A DNA stretch of 61,620 nucleotides from Bacteroides reticulotermitis JCM 10512 (GTDB lineage Bacteria > Bacteroidota > Bacteroidia > Bacteroidales > Bacteroidaceae). This document shows positions 33,462 through 43,550 of the stretch, one piece after another. The notes beneath the pieces are model-generated. The model was not told where the DNA came from and made no database searches. It saw only the letters and a list, made by a program, of their open reading frames with translations. A program made the position numbers and the translations under genes. Where the stretch lies: the NCBI RefSeq assembly GCF_000517545.1, contig NZ_BAIV01000033.1, positions 1-61,620 on the forward strand. The letters are read 5' to 3'. Numbering within the stretch: the stretch's first letter is position 1; each line of letters opens with the position of its first letter.

Positions 33462-35771
33462 ATGAAACAAACTTTACGTAAATATAGCAGCAAAGTGAGT
33501 ATGAAAACACGGTTTATTTCTTTCAAGTCATTATTTCCGCTCTTGGCATTGTGCTTGACCGTTCAGATGAGCGCTTGCAGTGATAACGAAGAGGTGGTGA
33601 ATCCTGAAATAACGGTTGGTGAGGGACAAAAAGAAGTCAATGTGGTATGGAATGAAGTGGAAACTTCGGTGAAGTTCGAAGCTACTACCAACTGGACGGC
33701 TACGGTGAAAGACCCTGCCGGAGAAGCTTGTAATTGGTTGAAATTAAACAAATACCAGGGAACCGGCGGTCACATTTCTATCCCCATCTTATTTGAATCG
33801 AATGACTCGGAAATATATCGTACGGCTGTAATCACACTGCTTTGCGGTGATAAGAGTACCACTATCAACATTATACAAGGAGCCAATCCGAATGCGGTGC
33901 TTGTTATGAACGAGTCGGATATCAAAGATTTTAATAAGTACTATAAGCCGGGAGAGTTTAATAACATCAATATGTTGCGCAGCGATGCCAAATGGTCTTG
34001 GTTCCGGCATAAGCAAAGTGAACACTTCTTCGTATTCTGGGAACCCGGCTTCGGTGAAGACCCAAATGGAGAAGCCGTTAATGCGGCTTTGCGTGTAGAC
34101 ATTGATGATTTGTTGGAAAGAGCGGAAGAGTTTTATAAAACGAATGTGGAAGTGTTGAAGTTTGCGAACGTCGGTTCCGGTAAATCCTACTTAGATACTT
34201 ATAAGATGGAAATTTACCTGCTGTATCAGTCGGAATGGTTAGCTACCGGTTCGGGATATGACAACAAAATCGGAGCCTTATGGGTAAACCCAAGTACTTG
34301 TCAACCCGTAGGATCGACTATCGCGCACGAGATTGGACATAGTTTTCAATATCAGGTATATTGCGATAAATTGTTGAACGGAGCGGTTGACGACTCACGT
34401 CAGGGATTCCGTTATGGATTTGCAGCGGATGCAAGCGGTGGTAACAGCTTCTGGGAACAGTGCGCACAATGGCAATCTTTCCAGGATTACCCAGATCAGT
34501 TGTTTGGTTATCATGTGACTGTATGGAAAGCCAACTATCACCGTCACTTTAATCACGAATGGATGCGTTATGCCAGCTATTGGTTGCAGTACTATTGGGC
34601 ACAGAAGCATGGAGTGGATGTAGTGGGAGAGGTGTGGAAACAATCTAAATTCCCCGAAGATCCTTTGATGACTTACCAACGTTTGTATTGTAACAACAGT
34701 CTGGAGGCTCTATATACCGAACTTTATGATTACGCAACCCGTATGGTGACTTATGACATCGACGTTATGCGCAATTACGCAACCGAAGATGCTCGTAACT
34801 ATACGACCAAGTTGTACGACAATGCCGGCTATTACCAAGTGGCTTATGCCAGTTGTCCCGGAACAAGCGGATTCAATATAATTCCGTTGAATGTGGTGGA
34901 TGCCGGTACTACTATCAAAGCTAATTTTGTAGGCTTGGCCGCAGGCAGCAGTCTGGCAGCAGATGATGCGGGTAATATGATCGATGGTGACGGAAAGACG
35001 GTAGGCAGTACCGATACGTACAATAAAACGTCCAACACATCAGCCGGTTGGCGTTATGGTTTCGTGGCAGTTGTCAATGGAAAGGCGCAATATGCCCCGA
35101 TGCATAAAGCCGATACGGAAACTGTTTCGTACACCATTCCTACCGGAACCAGCCATCTCTACTTTGTTGTGCTTGGTGCTCCGACTCAATATGCTACGCA
35201 TCCGTGGAATGATACCGAAGCGGACGACGACCAATGGCCCTATAAAGTTAAGTTTGAAGGAACTGACTTGCTGGGAAGCTTCTATATCGATACGAATGCC
35301 GATCCTAAAAGTGAAACCTTTACATATAACCTGACTTGTAGCGCTTCTACTGCTGGTTATGAATTGGGAACAATCAACCTATATAGCACGGGAGACATTA
35401 AGAAGTTGGCGCAAGCATTTGTCATGAAGCCTGATGTGCTTAGCGGCAGAACGTTGGATATTGCTAACGAAACGACTGTGACGCCGGCTGAAGGGAAAGT
35501 TGCGTTGGGCTTATTGCAAAGCGACAACACTTATTCCTACACCTATTCGGCTAATGGCGGATTCTATTGTACAGCTCAAGGTGACCGCGGAACGTGGGGT
35601 GCCGATGCGCCGATCTGGTTTGAGTACAACAAAGACTCGTTTGTAATTACGTACGGACACAAACCGGGTAAGAGTGTAGACGGGCAGAAGTACACCATTA
35701 AGCCTGTTTTGGTATATGTGAAAAACGGTACACAGTATAAAGCCACCTTTGTTATTAACTTACAGTTCTAG
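33462..35771 (+). CDS. Surface lipoprotein: BACON domain, HExxH metallopeptidase-like (DUF6055-type) domain, DUF4859-like C-terminus
   Basis: Lipoprotein of 769 residues. The signal ends in MSAC followed by SDNEE, a surface-export pattern. A BACON-type Ig-like domain lies at about 50-140. The central region (about 150-600) contains HEIGH at 289-293 and matches, from memory, the DUF6055 family of putative metallopeptidases. The C-terminal 150 residues resemble the DUF4859 modules of the preceding lipoprotein. HExxH suggests zinc peptidase activity, but the third ligand is not certain; Glu in SFWEQCAQW, about 40 residues downstream, is a candidate. A smaller paralogue lies two genes on. Start could also be ATG 33501. 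Confidence 0.75.
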   Translation: MKQTLRKYSSKVSMKTRFISFKSLFPLLALCLTVQMSACSDNEEVVNPEITVGEGQKEVNVVWNEVETSVKFEATTNWTATVKDPAGEACNWLKLNKYQGTGGHISIPILFESNDSEIYRTAVITLLCGDKSTTINIIQGANPNAVLVMNESDIKDFNKYYKPGEFNNINMLRSDAKWSWFRHKQSEHFFVFWEPGFGEDPNGEAVNAALRVDIDDLLERAEEFYKTNVEVLKFANVGSGKSYLDTYKMEIYLLYQSEWLATGSGYDNKIGALWVNPSTCQPVGSTIAHEIGHSFQYQVYCDKLLNGAVDDSRQGFRYGFAADASGGNSFWEQCAQWQSFQDYPDQLFGYHVTVWKANYHRHFNHEWMRYASYWLQYYWAQKHGVDVVGEVWKQSKFPEDPLMTYQRLYCNNSLEALYTELYDYATRMVTYDIDVMRNYATEDARNYTTKLYDNAGYYQVAYASCPGTSGFNIIPLNVVDAGTTIKANFVGLAAGSSLAADDAGNMIDGDGKTVGSTDTYNKTSNTSAGWRYGFVAVVNGKAQYAPMHKADTETVSYTIPTGTSHLYFVVLGAPTQYATHPWNDTEADDDQWPYKVKFEGTDLLGSFYIDTNADPKSETFTYNLTCSASTAGYELGTINLYSTGDIKKLAQAFVMKPDVLSGRTLDIANETTVTPAEGKVALGLLQSDNTYSYTYSANGGFYCTAQGDRGTWGADAPIWFEYNKDSFVITYGHKPGKSVDGQKYTIKPVLVYVKNGTQYKATFVINLQF

Positions 35772-35819
35772 AGTTCAAAGTAGCTTTTATGAGATTTGAT
35801 ATCGAATAGTTATAATTGA

Positions 35820-35865
35820 AAGGCCGGAACATCTGCGAATACAAGGACTGTTCCGGCCTTTTTTT
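35820..35865 (+). terminator. Intrinsic terminator within the locus
   Basis: A perfect 12-bp stem AAGGCCGGAACA/TGTTCCGGCCTT encloses a 17-nt loop and is followed by TTTTT. It lies just before the CotH gene start at 35876, so it would reduce transcription of the last three genes. Confidence 0.88.
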
Positions 35866-35875
35866 CAATGAAGAG

Positions 35876-37183
35876 ATGAAAACAATTTATACCCTAAGTC
35901 TTTTACTATTGATCATGCTATCCGGCATTAGTTGTTCGGATAGCTCGGACAACCGGGAAGTGCCGGAACCTGAAGTACCGGAGCCTGAAGTGCCGGGTAC
36001 GGATGCGGCCTATCAGGTTGCGCAGATGAATATTGCTACGGAGAACGAAGCCCCGATTGTGTCTAAAGATAAAAAGGACTATGTAAATTGCACTGTAACC
36101 ATTAGCTCAACCAAGGAAGCGTGGAATTATGCGGGAACAGCCCGTATTCGGGGACGCGGTAACTCTACATGGTTGTGGTATCCGAAGAAGCCTTATCGCA
36201 TCAAATTAGATAAAAAGTCGGAGATACTCGGACTGGCTACCGAGAAAGACTGGGTGCTTCTGGCTAACTATCGAGACCCGACTCATGTGATGAATACTTT
36301 TGCTTTTGTGGCGGGTGCGGAACTGGGGCTACCCTACACGAACCATTCTCGTTATGTCGAGGTTACTTTGAACGGTAGTTATATCGGGCTTTATCAACTG
36401 ACCGAACAAGTGGAGCAGGGAGAAAGCCGGGTTGCTGTCGATGCGATGCAGGGGATGTTGATATCCTTGGATGCAGATGATGGCCCAGCACTGAACCCTG
36501 AAGGAGGAGACAATTTCTGGTCTGCAGTTTACCAAATGCCGATTTGTGTGAAGTCTCCCGAAGATGCTACTACTGAGCAGTTGAAGCTTGTGCAAGACGA
36601 TTTGGCTTTGCTCGAACAGAGTATACGGGATGCGGACTATGATCGGACCGCTCAGTTGTTGGACATAGCTTCGTTCATCGATTATATGCTCCTGCAAGAG
36701 TTGGTTTATAATGTGGAAGTGGATGCTCCTCGCAGTATCTATATGCATAAAGACAAAAGAGGACGGTGGATAATGGGACCGTTGTGGGATTTTGATGGCG
36801 GATTCGACTTCGATTGGTCAACCATGTATACCGGACATAACTTCTTTACCAGTTATAAGGAATTGGTGTTGGGAACCGATCCCGCCAATCACATTGGAGG
36901 CTATCGGGTACCTTCTTTCTTCACCGATTTGTTTAAGAATAAGAGATTTGTTACTGAGTACAAGAAACGTTGGAAGGAAGTCAAAGAGAAAGTGATGGCC
37001 GATTTCTGGCGGGAAACGAACCTGTATATAGAGAATGTTTCGGGAGCGATGGAACGCAATGCAAAACGTTGGCCCATTGATAAAAATTATCGCACCGAGA
37101 TAAACCGGATGAAGCAATGGCTTCAGCAGCGTGCTGATTATATAGACACAGTTGTGGCAAATTATCCGTCAGGAACTAAATAA
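35876..37183 (+). CDS. CotH-family protein-kinase-like lipoprotein
   Basis: Lipoprotein of 435 residues with lipobox GISC followed by acidic SDSSD, then a short repeated linker (VPEPEVPEPEVPG). The CotH domain is shown by RIRGRGNSTWLWYPKKPYRI, DWVLLANYRDPT and GPLWDFDGGFD, which carry the basic ATP-binding and acidic metal-binding residues of CotH kinases. CotH proteins phosphorylate secreted proteins in spores and some fungi; in Bacteroides loci their role is not established. The start at 35876 is preferred because 35816 would add residues encoded by the terminator hairpin. It lies between two paralogous HExxH genes, 9 bp before the second. Confidence 0.85.
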   Translation: MKTIYTLSLLLLIMLSGISCSDSSDNREVPEPEVPEPEVPGTDAAYQVAQMNIATENEAPIVSKDKKDYVNCTVTISSTKEAWNYAGTARIRGRGNSTWLWYPKKPYRIKLDKKSEILGLATEKDWVLLANYRDPTHVMNTFAFVAGAELGLPYTNHSRYVEVTLNGSYIGLYQLTEQVEQGESRVAVDAMQGMLISLDADDGPALNPEGGDNFWSAVYQMPICVKSPEDATTEQLKLVQDDLALLEQSIRDADYDRTAQLLDIASFIDYMLLQELVYNVEVDAPRSIYMHKDKRGRWIMGPLWDFDGGFDFDWSTMYTGHNFFTSYKELVLGTDPANHIGGYRVPSFFTDLFKNKRFVTEYKKRWKEVKEKVMADFWRETNLYIENVSGAMERNAKRWPIDKNYRTEINRMKQWLQQRADYIDTVVANYPSGTK

Positions 37184-37192
37184 AATGTGACG

Positions 37193-38530
37193 ATGAGAAA
37201 ATATATCTTTCTGTTAAGTGTGAGCTTGCTGCTTTGCTGCAAGTTAGCAGGACAAGAGTTGACGCCTGTCTCTCTGCCTGCCGGTAAAACGATTTATATA
37301 CCCAAAGATCTGCAACAGATGGATTTGCAGAATCCGGAAAGTAAGTGGAGCTATCACCGCATGGTATGTTCCGACAACTTTGTTGTTTTCTGGGAGAAGG
37401 GGTTCGGCAATGATTTAGCCAATCCTCCCCAGTTAGAAGGTCGTTCGATGCAGGTAGATCTTGCTAATTTACTGGAGAAACTAGAATCTTTTTATGTTTA
37501 TTTCCGGGATACGTTGAAGTTTGCTAAGCCGGGCTCGAAAAGCGAACAGTACCGCATGATGGTGATGCTTAACTATTCATTGGAAGGTACCGCTTATGGC
37601 GGCGATTATGACGGTGAGATCGGAGCTCTTTGGATTGCTCCTAACCGTATTCAGGATCAGAAGCTGAATTGTATTGCGCATGAGTTGGGACATAGCTTTC
37701 AGGCACAGATCAGTTGCGATAAGCAGGGTGAAGCATGGGGAGGCTGCGGTTTCTTTGAAATGACTTCGCAGTGGATGCTTTGGCAGGTTAACCCGGAATG
37801 GATTACCGATGAAAAGTATCACTGGGATGCCTTTATGAAACTGACTCACAAAGCCTATCTGCATTTAGAGAATATCTATCACTCGCCCTATGTGATCGAA
37901 TATTGGGGGATGAAGCGGGGATTGCCCTTCATTGCCGAACTGTATCGACAGGGGAAGCGGGGAGAAGATCCGGTGATGACCTACAAACACTTAACCGGGC
38001 AGACGCAGGAACAGTTCTGTGATGAAATGTTCGATGCTTGTTGCCACTTTATCAATTGGGATTTTCCCCGTGTATGGGATGCGACACGTCCTTATGCATG
38101 CAAATATACCTGCAAACTGGATTCGTTGGCTGGCGGAAGTTATCAGGTTGCAGCCGGAAACGCTCCGGAGAACTATGGGTTTAATGCCATTCCTTTGTCT
38201 ATACCCGCTCCGGGCAAGGTAGTAGAAGTGACTTTCCGTGGATTAGTGGATGCGAAAGGAACAACATTTGTCAACCCGGATAAAGCGGGCTGGCGGTATG
38301 GCTTTGTAGGCGTAACCTCAAGTGGTGAAACAATCTATGGCCAGATGAAACGGGGGAAAGAAGGAAAAGCTCGTTTTAGCACTCCGCAAGGAAAGGAACT
38401 AACACATCTCTACTTGGTAGTAATGGGAGCTCCGACCGAACATTGGATGAATCCGAATCCTCCGGAGAAAGATGCGCAATGGCCCTACCAGATAAAACTT
38501 ACAGGCTGTAAGCTTAACTTTTTTCCTTAA
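37193..38530 (+). CDS. Exported HExxH metallopeptidase-like protein (DUF6055-type)
   Basis: Exported protein of 445 residues, paralogous to the middle of the 33462-35771 product but without the BACON and DUF4859 modules. N-terminal signal (MRKYIFLLSVSLLLCC). Shared motifs include WSYHRMVCSDNFVVFWEKGF, GALWIAP and IAHELGHSFQAQ (HExxH). The C-terminal part has WRYGFVGVT and HLYLVVMGAPTEH, also present in the larger paralogue. ATG at 37193 is preferred to GTG at 37187. Predicted to be a periplasmic or surface peptidase; activity is unproven. Confidence 0.75.
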   Translation: MRKYIFLLSVSLLLCCKLAGQELTPVSLPAGKTIYIPKDLQQMDLQNPESKWSYHRMVCSDNFVVFWEKGFGNDLANPPQLEGRSMQVDLANLLEKLESFYVYFRDTLKFAKPGSKSEQYRMMVMLNYSLEGTAYGGDYDGEIGALWIAPNRIQDQKLNCIAHELGHSFQAQISCDKQGEAWGGCGFFEMTSQWMLWQVNPEWITDEKYHWDAFMKLTHKAYLHLENIYHSPYVIEYWGMKRGLPFIAELYRQGKRGEDPVMTYKHLTGQTQEQFCDEMFDACCHFINWDFPRVWDATRPYACKYTCKLDSLAGGSYQVAAGNAPENYGFNAIPLSIPAPGKVVEVTFRGLVDAKGTTFVNPDKAGWRYGFVGVTSSGETIYGQMKRGKEGKARFSTPQGKELTHLYLVVMGAPTEHWMNPNPPEKDAQWPYQIKLTGCKLNFFP

Positions 38531-38586
38531 ATTTTGGGTTCTCTTGTCTAAAAGTCGTAATCTTGTGTCTTAAATATTGTTTTGCT

Positions 38587-41500
38587 ATGAAGAGAATCAC
38601 CTTTTTTATCTTGTGTTTGCTTGTACCGGTATGTCTGACAGCTATTTCCAATGGCTTCCGCTTTCGGCATTTCTCGGTCGAGAACGGATTGTCGTCCAAT
38701 TCCGTGCGTTCCATTATGCAAGATAAATACGGATTTCTTTGGTTTGGTACTGACGAAGGGCTTAACCGTTACGACGGAACAGCTGTCAAACTGTATCGAC
38801 TGACACCGCAGGAACCGGATCGGTACATCTCTTTCTTATACGACTTGCAGAACGAGATCTGGATCGGCACCGATGGCGGACTATACCGATATGATTATGA
38901 AACGGAGGCTATTGTGCCGTTCCGTTTTGCTACGGCCAACCGAGTCACTATTAAAACAACTGTCAACCATATCACCGAGGACAAAGATAACAATTTATGG
39001 TTCTCTACCATTGGGCAGGGAGTCTTTAAGTACAATCGGGCGAAGCATGTGCTCGAACAGTACGAGTTTAAGTCGGCAAACGACTTGGTAGCCAGTGTTT
39101 TTGTGGATAGTGAAAATCAGATATGGGCCATCACCAATTGGGGAAGTACTCCGGTCTTCAAATTGAATAAGGCTGATAATAAATTCGAGCCTTTTCAGCT
39201 AACTTATCCATCGGGCAAGCATAGCTCAAACGCTTTGGTGATGTTGGAAGACTCTGAGCATACACTTTGGCTGGGAACTTGGGAAAGCGGGTTGCAAAAG
39301 ATCGACAAGTATAGCGGCAGGTGACTGTTTATTTGCATCCGACTATGGGAAAAGGAAGCATGCACATCCATTCGCTGATGGAGTATGCCCCGCACGAATT
39401 ACTGATAGGCTCGGATGACGGACTGTTATTGTTTAATACGGTAACCGAAGAGAGCCAGTTGTTTGCCGAAGACGAGACCAATCCTTATTCGTTGTCCAAC
39501 CGTTTTGTCTACCCCATTGTTAAAGATCGTGAGGGAGGTGTATGGGTCGGTACATTCTACGGAGGAGTGAATTATATTTCGCCCAATGCGGGGCAGTTTG
39601 AAAGTTACGTTCATTCCCGCTACGCTAATTCGGTCAGTGGAACAGTCATTGGGCGTTTCTGCGAAGACGAACAGGGCTATGTGTGGATTGCTTCTGATGA
39701 TGGCGGACTAAGCCGGTTCTCACCGAAAGATCGTCAGTTTACTCATTATTTACCGAATGAACACAAGAACAGCCTCTCGTATCACAACGTTCATGCGCTT
39801 TGTATGGATGGTGATAACCTGTGGATCGGAACGTATACCGGAGGCGTCAATGTACTGAATACCCGAACCGGAAAGTTCCATGCGTACGGTTGCATATCGG
39901 AAGACACGAAGACGCTCGACGGAACTAGTTCGTATGCCATCTTTAAAGATCGGGAAGAAAGAATCTGGGTGGCTTCCATGTCGGGCGTGAACTTGTATAA
40001 CCGGAAAGAGAACAACTTCATACGCCTCAAAGACTTCGGATCATTAACGATCGATATCGACCAAGATACCAAAGGGAATATCTGGTTCTCTACGCAAGGC
40101 AAGGGACTATACAAATATAATCCTGAGAAGCAGATCTGGAAAAGTTACCACCACAACAATGTTCCCGGTTCGCTGTTGAGTGATCAGGTGAATTGTACCC
40201 TGATAGATACGCGCGGTGAAATGTGGGTCGGCACCATGAACGGACTCTGTAAGTATCATGCGGATAGCGATTCGTTTGAATCGATCTCACTCGACATACC
40301 CAGCCGCAACATTTGCGGGATTGTTGAAGACCAGCATATCCTCTGGCTCGCTACCAGTAAAGGATTGGTGCGCTATACACCGGGCGAGGGTTGTCAGGTG
40401 TTTACCAAGAGCGACGGATTGCAGAGCGATCAGTTCCTGCCCAATGCCAGTCTCAAAACATCGGACGGAAAGATTTATCTGGGATCGGTCAACGGATTCA
40501 ACGCTTTCTATCCGTATCAGATTAAAAGCAACAAGGTGCTTCCGACGGTTGTGATTACAGGATTGGAGATTTGCAACAAGGAGATACGGGTAGGAAGCCA
40601 AAAATTACCCAAACCTTTGCATCGGATGAAAGAACTGGAATTGTCTTATAAAGATAATGTCTTCAGTCTGTGGTATGCTTCATTGAGTTACTGCACCCCG
40701 TCGAAGAATCAATATGCCTATAAACTGGAAGGATTTGATAAGGATTGGAACGCTGTCGGCTCGCAGCATAAGGCTACCTATACCAACCTGCCGGCGGGCA
40801 AGTACATCTTTCGGGTGAAAGCGACCAACAACGACGGGATCTGGAATGAACAGGGAACCAGCCTGACCATCATAATTCATCCTCCATTCTATTTGTCAAC
40901 CACGTTTAAGGTTCTCTACTTTGTGCTTACCTGTATTGTACTCGGCTTCTTGGTACATTTCATCATCAAGCGTACGGAAAAGAAGCATGCGGTAGAGATC
41001 AATAAGTTGAATGCGAATAAAGAGAAAGAGGTTCATGCGGCAAAGATCAAGTTTTTCACCATGATTGCCCATGAGATTCGGACTCCTGTGTCTCTAATTA
41101 TCGGGCCTTTGGAGAAGATTGTCAATTCGTCCGTTCCTTTACCCGCCGGCGTGCGCGATGATCTGAGCGTTATCGACCGTAACAGTCAGCGTTTACTGTC
41201 ATTGGTCAATCAGTTGCTCGACTTCCGGAAAGTGGAAGAAGAAGGTATGCACATGAGGTTTGCCCCGCAAAACATCTATCAATTGTTGAAAGCGGTTTGC
41301 GAACGCTTCGAACCCTATATCGCACATCATGGAGCGCGCTTGAAAGTCGAATATCCCGACCCGGATTTTACGGCGATTATCGATAGCGAGGCTATCACCA
41401 AACTGATTAGTAACTTGCTGACCAACGCGAGTAAGTACACCAAAGACGAGGTATTGCTTTCGTGTACCGTTTGTCCGGAACAACATACATTCGTGATCCG

Positions 41501-42557
41501 GGTCGCTGATAACGGGATCGGTATCTGTGAGAAGGAACAAAAGAAAATATTCCGGCCTTTCTATCAGGCGGTGGACAATAAACAAGGAACGGGCATCGGG
41601 CTTAGTATTGTGAAAAGCATCGTTGAGTCGCATAAAGGCTGCATTGATGTCGAATCAGCAGTTGGCGAAGGAAGCACGTTTATCGTGACGTTGCCTGTGG
41701 AGCAAGAAGTTTCCGTGACCGATGGAGGCGAGGAAGTCGTAAGTCCATCGATCCCCGAAGATATTCTGTCGGAACCTCTCTTGCCTGTTTCGGTGAACAA
41801 CCGGCCCGTGATGTTAATCGTGGACGACAATACGGAAATGTTGAACTTCCTTTCGGGAAGTTTGGCCGATAAGTACTCCATTCTCACAGCCGAAGATGGA
41901 TTGGAGGCTCTGGAGAAACTGAAAGAGAACGATGTGACGTTGATCGTAAGTGACTGGATGATGCCGCGTATGGACGGAACGGAACTTTGTCGGGCTGTTC
42001 GTGCCGATCAGGCTACGAGTCACATCCCGTTCATCCTGTTAACCGCGAAAACAGACACCCACTCCAAGATCGAAGGTATGGACTGTGGGGCGGATGCTTA
42101 CATTGAAAAGCCATTCTCTGTGCAGTATCTCGAAGCGTGCATTAAGAACCTAGTCGATCTTCGTTCCTTATTGCGCCAGAAGTTCTCCAACATGCCGCTC
42201 GTTCCGTTGCATAGCATTGCCAGCAATGCCATAGACGAGGAGTTCCTGACTCGGATGAATGAGATTATTGAAGAGAACTTCCCCAATCCCGAACTGTCTG
42301 TCGACTTTCTGGCAGAGAAGTTATGTATCAGTCGGTCGGGCTTGTTTGCCAAGATCAAGACGCTGGCCAACATCACTCCCAACGAACTGATTCAGGTGGT
42401 GCGTTTGAAGAAGGCCGCCGCTTTGTTGGCCGAGAACAAGTACCGGATTAACGAAATCTGTTACATGGTTGGCTTCAGTAACCCGTCCTATTTCAGCAAA
42501 TGCTTCCAGAAACAGTTCGGAATTAAGCCGGGCGAGTTTATTGCCGGGAAAAAGTAG
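38587..42557 (+). CDS. Hybrid two-component system regulator, HTCS (frameshifted)
   Basis: One-protein sensor and transcription regulator of about 1,320 residues. Order: signal or membrane segment; two seven-blade reg_prop propellers starting FRHFSVENGLSSNSVRSI; Y_Y_Y domain (about 40600-40880); a TM helix (about 40895-40960); HisKA with FFTMIAHEIRTPVS; HATPase with LISNLLTNASKYT; receiver with LIVSDWMMPRMDG; and a C-terminal AraC-type HTH ending FGIKPGEFIAGKK. Such proteins bind a breakdown product in the periplasm and activate their locus. The frame breaks near 39320; one added G (AGGTG to AGGGTG) joins KYSGR to VTVYLHP. Start at 38587 chosen at MKRITFFIL. It closes the locus and most likely controls both divergent arms. 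Confidence 0.92.
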
Positions 42558-42694
42558 GAAAACGCCAAGTGTCCGTGTGTCGAGCGATGTGTGTGGTTGT
42601 AGTATAGCAACCGTACGGTTACTTATTCCCTGATTTATAGTTAAACTAGTTGTTTTTTATTACTGATAAACTTCCTTTTTTTAAATAGAAAACT

Positions 42695-42702
42695 TATCTT
42701 TG
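42695..42702 (+). promoter_or_regulatory. Promoter -7 box (TATCTTTG) before the HU-like gene
   Basis: TATCTTTG fits TANNTTTG in the 341-bp gap between HTCS and the HU-like gene. It leaves a long leader of about 190 nt that contains a direct repeat. Confidence 0.5.
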
Positions 42703-42735
42703 TCAGAGAGTAATCTATAATTATAAGCTTCGGTC

Positions 42736-42768
42736 TTATAAATGCAACTTCCATTTTTATAAATGCAA
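42736..42768 (+). repeat. Direct repeat TTATAAATGCAA x2 in HU-gene leader
   Basis: Exact copies of TTATAAATGCAA start at 42736 and 42757, 21 bp apart (two helical turns), and a related TTTATAAAA follows. They lie downstream of the promoter box, a suitable place for a repressor site. Function is inference. Confidence 0.5.
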
Positions 42769-42898
42769 TCTTTATTTATAAAAACAAAAGCTTCATTTAT
42801 GGTATGAAACGAATCAAAGGAACTTTGTTGTTAGGGGAAAAGAAGTTCTCTGCTAACGTACAAGGATTTGTTTATTAATACTTTAAAACAGAACAAGC

Positions 42899-43537
42899 AT
42901 GGCAAAATACATCATGGAAGAGATGCCCGACTTACAGAAAACAGGCAAAAGAATTACGTATCCAAAGTTTGCACGGATAGACAACGTGCCCCTCAAAGAG
43001 TTAGCCAAACGAGTTAGCGACGTTAGCGGATTCAGTGCGGGAGACATCGAAGGCGTACTGCTTCAGACAGCTATTGAAATGGCGTATCTGATGGCGCAAG
43101 GAAGTTCGGTTAAAATAGACGGAATAGGAACATTTACGCCGTCACTTGCCCTATTTAGAGGTAAAGAACGTGAAGGAGCCGAAGAAGGAGCAACGCATCG
43201 CAATGCACAAAGCCTCGTTGTGGGCGGAGTCAACTTCCGAGCCGACCGGACACTGATCAGAAACGTCAATGAAAGATGTCGTTTGGAGCGAGCACCTTGG
43301 AAACGACAACGCTCCTCGCAGAAGTTCACACCGGAACAACGACTGGCATTGGCTTTAGAATTCCTCGACCATCATCCTTTCCTCACCGTTAGTGAATATC
43401 GCCGACTAACCGGCCTGCTTCAAACGGCCGCTACCAACGAACTGAAACAATGGGGCTATCAACCGGATTCGGGTATCGGAATTGCCGGAAGTGGGGTACA
43501 TCGGGTATATATAAAAAAGAAGAAAACAGGCGAATAA
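42899..43537 (+). CDS. HU/IHF-family DNA-binding protein with C-terminal extension
   Basis: Protein of 212 residues. The N-terminal about 130 residues are an HU-like domain (KELAKRVSDVSGFSAGDI, then SVKIDGIGTFTPSL, the beta-arm region). The C-terminal about 75 residues (LALALEFLDHHPFLTVSEYR, then ELKQWGY) look like a small winged-helix module. HU-like proteins with such tails are frequent in Bacteroides, often beside polysaccharide loci. It could bend DNA or act as a local regulator. Not obviously co-transcribed with HTCS. Confidence 0.85.
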   Translation: MAKYIMEEMPDLQKTGKRITYPKFARIDNVPLKELAKRVSDVSGFSAGDIEGVLLQTAIEMAYLMAQGSSVKIDGIGTFTPSLALFRGKEREGAEEGATHRNAQSLVVGGVNFRADRTLIRNVNERCRLERAPWKRQRSSQKFTPEQRLALALEFLDHHPFLTVSEYRRLTGLLQTAATNELKQWGYQPDSGIGIAGSGVHRVYIKKKKTGE

Positions 43538-43550
43538 GAGTCATTTTCGA

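Noticed and set aside
38563..38586. Upstream start for HTCS
   Set aside because: The signal-like segment begins cleanly at MKRITFF (38587).
29280..39325. Programmed ribosomal frameshifting in SusC or HTCS
   Set aside because: No slippery heptamer with a downstream structure was seen, and the same kind of break occurs in many unrelated genes, which points to sequence error.
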